Of a stretch of 64,000 nt of DNA, positions 56,988-64,000 are shown one piece after another. Position 1 is the first letter of the stretch. Each line of letters starts with the position of its first letter. The DNA is from Novosphingobium piscinae (lineage in GTDB: Bacteria; Pseudomonadota; Alphaproteobacteria; Sphingomonadales; Sphingomonadaceae): assembly GCF_014230355.1 (NCBI RefSeq), contig NZ_JACLAX010000002.1, positions 124,001 to 188,000 of the forward strand. The letters are read 5' to 3'. The position numbers were made by a program, and so were the translations under genes. The notes below the pieces were generated by a model. That model did no database searches and was not told where the DNA came from. It worked only from the letters and a program-made list of their open reading frames with translations.

Positions 56988-58874
56988 ATGGCAACAGTTT
57001 TGGCCGAACCGAATTCCCCCGCCCGCCCGGGCGATGCCGCAGCCCCCGAAGCGGTGGTCGTGCGGTTTGCCGGCGATTCGGGTGACGGCATGCAGCTCAC
57101 CGGCGGGCAGTTTACCCTGTCCACCGCCCTGGCCGGCAACGATCTGGCGACCTTCCCTGATTTCCCTGCCGAGATCCGCGCGCCGCAGGGGACGCTGTTC
57201 GGCGTCTCGGCCTTCCAGATCAACTTCGGTTCGACCACGATCGAGACCGCCGGCGATGCCCCGGACGTGCTGGTGGCGATGAATCCGGCGGCGCTGAAGA
57301 CCAACGTCCAGGCGCTGAAGCCGGGCGGATTGATCATCGCCGACGCGGGCGAGTTCACCAAGCGCAACCTGGAAAAGGCCAAGTACGAGGTCAATCCGCT
57401 CGAGGACGGCAGCCTGGCCAAGTGGGACCTGCTGGCCTTCGACATTTCCGCGCTGACGCTCGAATCGGTCAAGCCCTTCGGTCTGGGCAACAAGGAAGCC
57501 CTGCGCTGCAAGAACATGTGGACGCTGGGTCTGGCGCTGTGGATGTTCGACCGCGACCGCGCGCCGCTGGTCGAGTGGCTGAAGGACAAGTTCCGCAAGA
57601 ATCCGGTGCTGGCCGAGGCCAACATCGCCGCGCTCAATGCCGGCCACGCCTATGGCGAGACTGCCGAGCTGGCCGGGCCGCTCAAGAAGCTGCACCTCGA
57701 TCCGGTGCCGACCCCGGAGGGGCTCTACCGCACCGTCACTGGCGCCGAGGCGGTCAGCCTCGGGCTGGTCGCGGGGGCTCAGCTGGCCGAGCTGCCGATG
57801 TTCTTCGGCGGCTATCCGATCACCCCGGCCTCGGCGATCCTGCACAACCTCGCCAAGCTCAAGGAGTTCGGCGTCACCACCTTCCAGGCCGAGGACGAGA
57901 TCGCGGCGATCTGCTCGGCGATCGGCGCCTCCTATGCCGGCCAGCTAGGCGTGACCAGCTCGTCCGGCCCGGGCATCGCGCTCAAGGGCGAGGCGATGGG
58001 GCTGGCGATCATGACCGAGCTGCCGCTGGTGATCGTCAATTCACAGCGCGGCGGGCCATCGACCGGCCTGCCGACCAAGACCGAGCAGTCCGACCTCTAC
58101 CAGGCGGTCTATGGCCGCAACGGCGATGCGCCGCTGCCGGTGATCGCCGCGCGCAGCCCGGCCGATGCCTTCGAGTGCGCGATCGAGGCCTGCCGCATCG
58201 CGGTGCAGTACATGACCCCGGTGATGCTGCTGACCGATGGCTACATCGCCAATGCGGCCGAGCCGTGGAAGGTGCCCGACGCCGCCGCGTTCAAGCCGTT
58301 CCCGGCGCAGTTCCTGGCGGCCAACAACAATCCTGCCGGGGGCAAGGTCCTGCCCTACAAGCGCGACGCGCGCGGGGTGCGGCCGTGGATCAAGCCGGGC
58401 ACGCCGGGTCTGATGCACCGCATCGGCGGGATCGAGAAGGCGCCGGACACCGGCGATCTCGATTACTCGCCGGCCACACACCAGCTGCAGACCGATGCCC
58501 GCAAGGCCAAGGTCGATGGCGTGGCCCAGGGCATTCCCGCCCAGGAGGTGATCCTGGGCGAGGCGGGCAGCAAGCTCGTGGTGGTCGGCTGGGGCTCGAC
58601 CTACGGTCCGATCATCCAGGCCGTGCGCCGGGCTCGCGCCAAGGGGCTCGACGTCAGCCACGTCCACGTCCGCCACATCTGGCCGCTGCCGGCCAATCTG
58701 GGCGACCTGCTCAAGAGCTACGACCGCATCCTCGTGCCCGAGATGAACACCGGCCAGTTCAAGACCGTGCTGCGCGACCAGTTCCTGGTCGATGCCCGGC
58801 CGCTGACCAAGACCAGCGGCCAGCCGTTCACCATCGCGGAAATCGAGGCCGCGATCGAGGAGGCGCTGGCGTGA
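56988..58874 (+). CDS. korA: 2-oxoacid:acceptor (2-oxoglutarate:ferredoxin) oxidoreductase, alpha subunit with fused gamma domain
   Basis: 628 aa. The N-terminal third is the gamma domain (VVVRFAGDSGDGMQLTGGQF; FPAEIRAPQGTLFGVSAFQI). The rest is the alpha subunit: EAVSLGLVAGAQLAELPMFF, GGYPITPASAILHNLAKLKE and SSGPGIALKGEAMGLAIMTE, with the domain III part near QEVILGEAGSKLVVVGWGST. It oxidatively decarboxylates a 2-oxoacid with CoA and an acceptor; the two-subunit alpha/beta form with fused gamma is the KorAB type of aerobic bacteria. The 185-bp upstream region contains TTGACT but no matching -10 that I trust. korB follows after a 142-bp gap filled by a palindromic element. Confidence 0.95.
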   Translation: MATVLAEPNSPARPGDAAAPEAVVVRFAGDSGDGMQLTGGQFTLSTALAGNDLATFPDFPAEIRAPQGTLFGVSAFQINFGSTTIETAGDAPDVLVAMNPAALKTNVQALKPGGLIIADAGEFTKRNLEKAKYEVNPLEDGSLAKWDLLAFDISALTLESVKPFGLGNKEALRCKNMWTLGLALWMFDRDRAPLVEWLKDKFRKNPVLAEANIAALNAGHAYGETAELAGPLKKLHLDPVPTPEGLYRTVTGAEAVSLGLVAGAQLAELPMFFGGYPITPASAILHNLAKLKEFGVTTFQAEDEIAAICSAIGASYAGQLGVTSSSGPGIALKGEAMGLAIMTELPLVIVNSQRGGPSTGLPTKTEQSDLYQAVYGRNGDAPLPVIAARSPADAFECAIEACRIAVQYMTPVMLLTDGYIANAAEPWKVPDAAAFKPFPAQFLAANNNPAGGKVLPYKRDARGVRPWIKPGTPGLMHRIGGIEKAPDTGDLDYSPATHQLQTDARKAKVDGVAQGIPAQEVILGEAGSKLVVVGWGSTYGPIIQAVRRARAKGLDVSHVHVRHIWPLPANLGDLLKSYDRILVPEMNTGQFKTVLRDQFLVDARPLTKTSGQPFTIAEIEAAIEEALA

Positions 58875-58900
58875 TGGTTCGTCAGCTGCCTCGCCCGTTT

Positions 58901-58991
58901 CGTCATCCTGAACTCGTTTCAGGACCCATCCTTCCCCACGCGGCTCCGGTTCCTGAGGCGCGATGGACCCTGAACCAAGTTCAGGGTGACG
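58901..58991. repeat. 91-bp palindromic element between korA and korB
   Basis: Arms 58901-58928 and 58964-58991 (28 nt each) surround a 35-nt spacer, exactly the geometry of the truB element. Both copies share CCTGAA/TTCAGG inner hairpins and outer CGTC/GACG. Right arms match closely (TGGACCCTGAA and TTCAGGGTGACG in both); the spacers differ. In the + frame it would read HPELVSG and WTLNQVQGD. Confidence 0.92.
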
Positions 58992-59016
58992 TGGAATTTC
59001 TGTCAGGACGCAGCGC

Positions 59017-60087
59017 ATGAACGACATGACCCCCATCGCGAAGGTCCAGACCACGCTGAAGGACTGGGAGACCGATCAGGAGGTGCGCTGGTGCCCGGGG
59101 TGCGGTGACTATGCGATCCTGAAGGCGGTGCAGCGCACCCTGCCGGAAATCGGCGCCGATCCGTCGAACACCGTGTTCGTCTCGGGCATCGGCTGCTCGA
59201 GCCGGTTTCCCTACTACATCGAGAGCTACGGCTTTCACACCATCCACGGTCGTGCCCCGGCTGTGGCGACCGGGATCAAGCTGGCCAATCCCGAGCTCGA
59301 CGTCTGGCTGGTGACCGGCGACGGCGACGGCATGTCGATCGGTGGCAACCACACGATGCACCTGCTGCGGCGCAACCTGAACTGCCAGATCATGCTGTTC
59401 AACAACGAGATCTACGGCCTGACCAAGGGCCAGTACTCGCCGACCAGCCGCGAGGGTACCAGCAGCCCGTCGACGCCGATGGGCTCGGTCGACCACCCGG
59501 CCAGCCCCTGCGCGTTCGCGCTCGGCTCGGGCGCACGGTTCATCGCCCGCGGGTTTGACGTGTCGAAGGAACTGCCCGGCGTGCTCAAGGCCGCCCATGC
59601 CCACAAGGGGGCTGCCTTCATCGAGATTTTCCAGAACTGCATTGTCTACAACAAGGACCGGTTCGAGGACTTCGCTGCGCCGAAGGGTGCCGAGCAGAGC
59701 CAGTTGTGGCTCAAGGACGGCGAGCCCATGCTGTTCGGCTCGGAGAAGAGCGGCGGGATCAAGGGCATCGCGCTCGACGTCGCGGCGCTGACGCTGAAGG
59801 TGGTTGACGTCGCGGTGGGGGCCGACGGCACGCCCGACTGGCAGGCCGCCGGGGTGATCGTTCACAACGTCCGCAACAAGGCCGTGGCGCACATGCTGGT
59901 GGAAATGCCGTTCGGCCCGTTCCCGATGGCGCTGGGCGTGATCTTCGACGACCCGCGTCCGACCTACGAGGACGCCGTGCTCGGCCAGGACAGCCGCGCC
60001 CGCGAGGGCAAGGCCGCCGATCTCGGCAAGCTGCTGGCCAAGGGCCAGACCTGGACGGTCGGCGCCCCGGTCTCCGATCCGGCTTGA
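59017..60087 (+). CDS. korB: 2-oxoacid:acceptor (2-oxoglutarate:ferredoxin) oxidoreductase, beta subunit
   Basis: 356 aa. The thiamine-diphosphate and iron-sulfur subunit. The cluster and substrate region is VRWCPGCGDYAILKAVQRTL and SGIGCSSRFPYYIESYGFHT. The ThDP-binding motif is LVTGDGDGMSIGGNHTMHLL, followed by LFNNEIYGLTKGQYSPTSRE. AAFIEIFQNCIVYNKDRFED holds a further conserved Cys. Normal length. No ribosome-binding site better than GGACGCAGCGC is seen before ATG 59017. It is separated from korA by the palindromic element, so both are presumably on one mRNA that contains the hairpin. Confidence 0.96.
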   Translation: MNDMTPIAKVQTTLKDWETDQEVRWCPGCGDYAILKAVQRTLPEIGADPSNTVFVSGIGCSSRFPYYIESYGFHTIHGRAPAVATGIKLANPELDVWLVTGDGDGMSIGGNHTMHLLRRNLNCQIMLFNNEIYGLTKGQYSPTSREGTSSPSTPMGSVDHPASPCAFALGSGARFIARGFDVSKELPGVLKAAHAHKGAAFIEIFQNCIVYNKDRFEDFAAPKGAEQSQLWLKDGEPMLFGSEKSGGIKGIALDVAALTLKVVDVAVGADGTPDWQAAGVIVHNVRNKAVAHMLVEMPFGPFPMALGVIFDDPRPTYEDAVLGQDSRAREGKAADLGKLLAKGQTWTVGAPVSDPA

Positions 60088-60169
60088 CGTCCTGCCGGTC
60101 CTGTCCGAAGGGGCAGGTTCGGGAAAATGGCGCTAGTCACCCCGCTGCACGGTTCGGTACCGATTGGTC

Positions 60170-61540
60170 ATGTCAACGCCTACCATCGTCTGGCTCCGCC
60201 GCGACCTGCGTCTGGCCGACCAGGCGGCTTTCCACGCAGCGGCCCGGCAAGGGCCGGTCATTCCCGTCTACGTCCTCGATGACGAGGTCGCGCAGCATCG
60301 CCGCATGGGCGGGGCGGCGCGCTGGTGGCTCCACCACAGCCTGCGCAGTCTCGATGCCGATCTGCGTGCGCTCGGTTCGCGGCTGGTCCTGCGCCGGGGC
60401 CGCTCGCACGAGGAACTGGCCGCGATCCGCCGCGAAACCGGTGCGCGCACCGTCCACGCGCTGCATCACTACGAACCATGGTGGCGCAATGCCGAACGCG
60501 CGGTCGCCCAGCATTTCGACCTGCGTCTGCACCACGGCAACTACCTGGCCCCGCCCGGCTCGATCACCAGCGGCGGGGGCGGTCCCTACAAGATCTTCAC
60601 CCCGTTCTGGCGTGCATTGCAGCAGCGCTTGCCGCCGCCGATGCCGCTGCCTGCGCCGCAGCACCTGGCCCCGCCAGCCTTCTGGCCGGCCAGTGATCCG
60701 CTGGGACGCTGGCGGCTCCTGCCCAGCGCGCCCGACTGGGCCGGGGGCCTGCGCGACCACTGGCAGCCGGGCGAGGCGGGCGCGCAAAGCCGGCTGGCGC
60801 GGTTCGTGGTCCAGGCACCGTCCTATGAGCAGCGGCGCAACCTGCCGTCGGTCGGCGGCACGGCGATGCTGTCGCCGCATCTCCACTTCGGCGAGATCTC
60901 GCCCGCCCAGATCTGGCACGCGGTCGCCGGGCTGGGCGGCTCGGTGGAGACGTTCCTCGGCGAGCTGGGTTGGCGCGACTATGCCCAGAACGTGATCCTG
61001 CAGCTGCCGGACTATGGCAGCCGCAACGGCAAGACCCAGTTCGATGCCCTGCCATGGCGCAGCGGTGATGCGGCCGAAGCCGATCTGGCCGCATGGCAGA
61101 GCGGCCGGACCGGCTATCCGATTGTCGATGCCGGGATGCGCGAGCTGTGGCACACCGGCTGGATGCACAACCGCGTGCGGATGATCGTGGCCTCGTTCCT
61201 GATCAAGCACTTGCTGATCGACTGGCGCCGGGGCGAGCAGTGGTTCTGGGACACGCTGGTCGATGCCGACTATGCGCAGAACAGCGTCAACTGGCAGTGG
61301 AGCGCCGGAAGCGGGATCGACGCCAACATGTTCGTGCGGATCATGGCGCCGCTCAGCCAGTCGGAAATGTTCGGGGCGGGCGACTATATCCGCCGCTGGG
61401 TACCCGAGCTGGCCAGCCTGCCCGACAGCCAGATCCACGATCCCGTGCGCCGTCCCGATGGCTATCCGCGCCCGATCATCGGCCACGCCGAGGGTCGCGC
61501 GCGCGCACTGGCGGCCTTTGCCGCGGTCAAGGGGAAGTGA
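60170..61540 (+). CDS. phrB: Deoxyribodipyrimidine photolyase (class I CPD photolyase/cryptochrome family)
   Basis: 456 aa from ATG 60170 (STPTIVWLRRDLRLADQAAF). Light-driven repair of UV-induced pyrimidine dimers. The N-terminal photolyase domain binds the antenna. The FAD domain is strongly conserved: FLGELGWRDYAQNVILQLPD, TGYPIVDAGMRELWHTGWMH, NRVRMIVASFLIKHLLIDWR, DADYAQNSVNWQWSAGSGID. The Asn-x-x-Trp and Trp-rich electron-transfer residues of repair-active photolyases are present. A TTG at 60164 in frame is an unlikely alternative start. Confidence 0.95.
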   Translation: MSTPTIVWLRRDLRLADQAAFHAAARQGPVIPVYVLDDEVAQHRRMGGAARWWLHHSLRSLDADLRALGSRLVLRRGRSHEELAAIRRETGARTVHALHHYEPWWRNAERAVAQHFDLRLHHGNYLAPPGSITSGGGGPYKIFTPFWRALQQRLPPPMPLPAPQHLAPPAFWPASDPLGRWRLLPSAPDWAGGLRDHWQPGEAGAQSRLARFVVQAPSYEQRRNLPSVGGTAMLSPHLHFGEISPAQIWHAVAGLGGSVETFLGELGWRDYAQNVILQLPDYGSRNGKTQFDALPWRSGDAAEADLAAWQSGRTGYPIVDAGMRELWHTGWMHNRVRMIVASFLIKHLLIDWRRGEQWFWDTLVDADYAQNSVNWQWSAGSGIDANMFVRIMAPLSQSEMFGAGDYIRRWVPELASLPDSQIHDPVRRPDGYPRPIIGHAEGRARALAAFAAVKGK

Positions 61541-61871
61541 GCGGTTGTTGACGGGGGGCGCCCAACCAGGGGGCTCGGTACGTCGCTTTGCGCCCGAAGT
61601 CGGACGTAAGAAAAGGCAGCACCAAGCAAACAAAGCCCGCTCAGGCTGAGCCTGTCGAAGCCCACGCGCCGCCCCCGGCCCCACGCTCCTGCGACCGTTC
61701 CTCCGGGCAGAACCGCTGCGAACACCCAGCTCAACCGCCGTGCGTGGGCTTCGACAGGCTCAGCCTGAGCGGGTTTGGGGATGAGCAATTGTGTCGTCGG
61801 TGACCCTGTTCGTTGGGCCGACCAACTTCCGCTCCCCACTCAACCCGGACAGCCCCGTCTGCCCCTGGCGC
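61541..61871. other. 331-bp non-coding gap between phrB and the PilZ gene
   Basis: Filled mainly by the 138-bp repeat element at 61636-61773. The two flanking genes converge. No gene or clear T-tract terminator is seen in the rest. Confidence 0.7.
61636..61773. repeat. 138-bp palindrome-bounded element, copy 2 (inverted relative to copy 1)
   Basis: Arms 61636-61664 and 61745-61773 match those of the element at 48491-48629. Its interior, read on the minus strand, aligns along its full length with copy 1. It shares GAGCTGGGTGTTCGCAGCG and TCGCAGGA at the same offsets; the interiors are 80 and 79 bp long. Confidence 0.85.
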
Positions 61872-62213
61872 TCAGACCGCGCTGCGCAGGGTGGTCTCGT
61901 GCTGCCAGCGGGCAAGGATGTTCTCCAGCACCACCGGGCTCAGCAGGTTGTCGAAGGCGCAGCCGACCAGACTGGCGTCCCACCAGATCACCCGCGACTG
62001 GAGTGACTGCAGCCCTGGCAGGGTGATCCAGCAGATCGTGTCGGGGCTCATGCGGTTGACCGCCGAGCAGCAGAAGCCGCCCAGCGACAGATCGTGCACC
62101 ACCGTCTGGAAGGCCCGCCCGCCCGAGGCGCGCAGCACGGCCGGAATGCCGACCCGCGTGCGCGGGGCGCAGCGGTCTTCCTGGGCCGCGTGAAAATAGG
62201 AATCGCCCGTCAT
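61872..62213 (-). CDS. PilZ domain protein (probable c-di-GMP receptor)
   Basis: 113 aa from ATG 62213, with GAAAGGACTACGCGC upstream. A single PilZ domain. The c-di-GMP-binding motifs are present: RxxxR in DRCAPRTRV and DxSxxG in VVHDLSLGGFCCS. SRVIWWDASLVGCAFDNLLS is the usual C-terminal beta-barrel strand. Stand-alone PilZ proteins relay c-di-GMP to motility, polysaccharide or other outputs. Neighbours do not reveal the target. Longer upstream frames have no start signal and read through non-coding-like sequence. Confidence 0.88.
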   Translation of the reverse strand: MTGDSYFHAAQEDRCAPRTRVGIPAVLRASGGRAFQTVVHDLSLGGFCCSAVNRMSPDTICWITLPGLQSLQSRVIWWDASLVGCAFDNLLSPVVLENILARWQHETTLRSAV

Positions 62214-62304
62214 GCGCGTAGTCCTTTCTTCCAGGCCGGGCTGGGCCTCCCTCCAGCCAGCCTGTTCTCCCGAAAAGTGACCGAGAGAGGTTGAGAAAGG
62301 CCTG

Positions 62305-63027
62305 TCAGGACTGGTTAACGGTCTCGCGGTGCGGACTGGCGAAATCCTCGCCGAGCAGGGCGACCAGCCGTTTGGCGACCACCTCGGGCGGCTTGACCGA
62401 GGCGGGATCCTCGCCCGGATAGGCCCGGGCGCGCATGGCCGTGCGGGTCGCGCCGGGATTGACGATGGCGACACGGATCTTGGCGAGTCGGCCGACCTCC
62501 TGCGCGTAGCAGTCGAGCATCACCTCCAAGGCAGCCTTGGTGCTGGCATAGGCGCCCCAATAGGCGCGCGGCGCGGTGGCGACGGTGCTGGTCAGTCCGA
62601 GCACGCGGGCATCGGCGCTCTTGCGCAGCAGCGGGTCGAACTGGGCGAGCAGCGCCTGCGGGGCGAGCACATTGACGGTGATCGCCTTGTTCAGGCTGGC
62701 CGGATCGATCTGCGTCACCGAGGTCAGCTGGGGCAGGATCCCGGCATTGATCACGAGGATGTCGAGCGCGCTCCAGCGTCCGGCGATCGCGGTGGCAAGC
62801 CGGGCGATGCCGTCAACCTCGGCCAGATCGACCGGCGCGATCGTGGCCGAACCGCCCGCCTGATGGATGCGCTCTTCCACCGCCTCGAGCGCCTTGGTGT
62901 CGCGCGCGGTGAGAATGACGTGGGCGCCGGCCGCGGCGAGGGCTTCGGCCGTGGCGGCGCCGATGCCCCGGCTGGCACCGGTGACGAGCGCGAGCTGCCC
63001 GGCGAAGGGCTTGGCGGTGCCGGTCAT
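62305..63027 (-). CDS. SDR family NAD(P)-dependent oxidoreductase
   Basis: 240 aa. Cofactor motif LALVTGASRGIGAATAEALA, then VDLAEVDG, ILVINAGILPQ (NNAG variant) and an active site with LGLTSTVATAPRAYWGAYAS and Tyr-x3-Lys in YASTKAALEVM. VNPGATRTAMRARAYPGEDP is typical of the short SDRs found after purF in sphingomonads. It begins 4 bp after the purF stop, so it is cotranscribed with purF. The substrate is unknown; a link to purine synthesis is not implied by the family. Confidence 0.92.
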   Translation of the reverse strand: MTGTAKPFAGQLALVTGASRGIGAATAEALAAAGAHVILTARDTKALEAVEERIHQAGGSATIAPVDLAEVDGIARLATAIAGRWSALDILVINAGILPQLTSVTQIDPASLNKAITVNVLAPQALLAQFDPLLRKSADARVLGLTSTVATAPRAYWGAYASTKAALEVMLDCYAQEVGRLAKIRVAIVNPGATRTAMRARAYPGEDPASVKPPEVVAKRLVALLGEDFASPHRETVNQS

Positions 63028-63031
63028 CGCG

Positions 63032-64000
63032 TCAGGCGACCTTCTCGACCGCCTTGGCCAGTCCCTCGCGCTCGGCCAGGTCGGTCAGGCGGGTCGGGTA
63101 CTCGCCGCTGAAGCAGGCGTCGCAGAACTGCGGGCAGGCATTATCGCGCCCGGCCAGGCCAACCGCGCGGTAGAGTCCGTCGATCGAGACGAAGGCCAGG
63201 CTGTCGGCCTGGATGAATTCGCCCATCGCCTTCACGTCCATGCGCGCGGCCAGCAGCTTGGAGCGTTCGGGCGTGTCGACCCCGTAGAAGCACGAGTGCT
63301 CGGTCGGCGGGCTGGCGATGCGCATGTGGACCTCGGCCGCGCCGGCCTCGCGCATCATCTGCACGATCTTGAGGCTGGTGGTACCGCGCACGATCGAATC
63401 GTCGATCAGCACGATCCGCTTGCCCTCCACGATCGCGCGGTTGGCGTTGTGCTTGCGCTTCACGTCGGCGTTGCGCGCGCCGTCCGACGGCTGGATGAAA
63501 GTGCGGCCGACGTAGTGCGAGCGGATGATGCCCAGCTCGAACGGCAGGCCGGATTCCTGGGCATAGCCGAGCGCCGCGGGCACGCCGCTGTCGGGCACCG
63601 GGATGACCATGTCGGCATCGGCCAGCGATTCGCGCGCCAGCTCGCGGCCGATCGCCTTGCGCACCTCGTAGACCGACTGGCCGCCCATCCGCGAATCCGG
63701 GCGGCTGAAATAGACGTGCTCGAAGATGCAGGGCCGCGCCGAGGGGTTGCCGAACGGGCGGTGCGAGCGGACCTTGCCGTCGAGATCGACCTCGATCAGC
63801 TCACCCGGCTCGATCTCGCGGACGAATTCGGCGCCGACCACGTCGAGCGCCACCGTCTCGCTGGCGAACACCGTGGCGCCGCCCTTGCCCTTGGGGCCGA
63901 GCCGGCCCATCACCAGCGGGCGGATGCCGATCGGATCGCGGCAGGCGATCATCCCGGCCGGGGTCATGCAGATCAGCGCATAGGCACCCTCGACCAGCCG
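63032..64000 (-). CDS. purF: Amidophosphoribosyltransferase (partial, N terminus beyond the window)
   Basis: About 322 C-terminal residues are visible; the frame stays open to the window edge (RLVEGAYALICMTPAGMIAC), so the 5' part with the N-terminal Cys lies beyond 64000. First step of purine synthesis from PRPP and glutamine. The visible part has ACRDPIGIRPLVMGRLG, CIFEHVYFSRPDSRMGGQSV, the PRPP loop IVLIDDSIVRGTTSLKIVQM and MRIASPPTEHSCFYGVDTPE. CPQFCDACFSGEYPTRL at the C terminus may ligate an Fe-S cluster or metal, as in Bacillus-type PurF. Confidence 0.97.
   Translation of the reverse strand, partial: RLVEGAYALICMTPAGMIACRDPIGIRPLVMGRLGPKGKGGATVFASETVALDVVGAEFVREIEPGELIEVDLDGKVRSHRPFGNPSARPCIFEHVYFSRPDSRMGGQSVYEVRKAIGRELARESLADADMVIPVPDSGVPAALGYAQESGLPFELGIIRSHYVGRTFIQPSDGARNADVKRKHNANRAIVEGKRIVLIDDSIVRGTTSLKIVQMMREAGAAEVHMRIASPPTEHSCFYGVDTPERSKLLAARMDVKAMGEFIQADSLAFVSIDGLYRAVGLAGRDNACPQFCDACFSGEYPTRLTDLAEREGLAKAVEKVA

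Overview
The window is a G+C-rich (roughly two thirds G+C by eye) stretch of bacterial chromosome that reads as an alphaproteobacterium of the order Sphingomonadales (Sphingomonadaceae/Erythrobacteraceae type). This rests on the translation gene order nusA-DUF448-infB-rbfA-truB-rpsO-pnp, the split F0 operon atpI-atpB-atpE-atpF'-atpF, the recN-GNAT-ligA order, a TonB-dependent receptor with an alginate-export-type porin, and dispersed palindromic repeats whose in-frame translation (HPELVSG / LKQVQGD) I associate with sphingomonads. The genus cannot be fixed from the sequence alone. Coding density is high and almost all genes are ordinary housekeeping genes. I saw no tRNA, rRNA, CRISPR array, prophage or complete insertion sequence.

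Layout. 1-11058: 3' end of nusA, then the translation and RNA-decay superoperon, interrupted by a DUF1697 gene and by yceI-like(-)/tdk/GNAT/M50 protease genes. 11198-12512: a minus-strand group of small ORFs around a cold-shock gene. 12617-15492: a coupled pair of unassigned exported proteins (713 aa plus a DUF3142 lipoprotein). 15557-16351: bamD. 16409-21213: Rrf2 regulator, YezD-like protein, TonB receptor and porin, a probable nutrient (perhaps sulfur) uptake unit. 21268-24193 (minus): radC, NRDE-family gene, purB. 24271-28123: ydbH-ynbE-ydbL, an AsmA-like envelope lipid-transport operon. 28124-28870: a lower-G+C patch with two small orphan ORFs. 28913-31754: atp F0 operon behind a long, structured and possibly translated leader. 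32054-37274: recN, GNAT, ligA, exported methyltransferase. 37321-40800 (minus): chemotaxis receptor; subclass B3 metallo-beta-lactamase coupled to prmA. 41007-46488: sdhCDA (no sdhB), then an IorAB-type molybdenum hydroxylase. 46733-52801: M48 protease, orphan exported protein, YpfJ-type zinc peptidase, 3-hydroxybutyrate dehydrogenase, M28 peptidase. 52942-56760: guaB, RsmB-like methyltransferase, TPR protein, rppH. 56988-61540: korAB and a photolyase. 61872-64000 (minus): PilZ protein, SDR and the 3' part of purF.

The most unusual content is the interspersed palindromic DNA. A 91-bp element lies in frame inside truB, and a second 91-bp copy with identical arm and spacer lengths separates korA from korB. 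Two homologous elements of about 138 bp lie in opposite orientation at 48491 and 61636. Two further elements (8517 and 46508) have different sequence but the same architecture. Other points for follow-up are the atpI leader, the 12-kb small-ORF cluster, the Rrf2/YezD dyad, the lactamase-prmA coupling and the missing sdhB.
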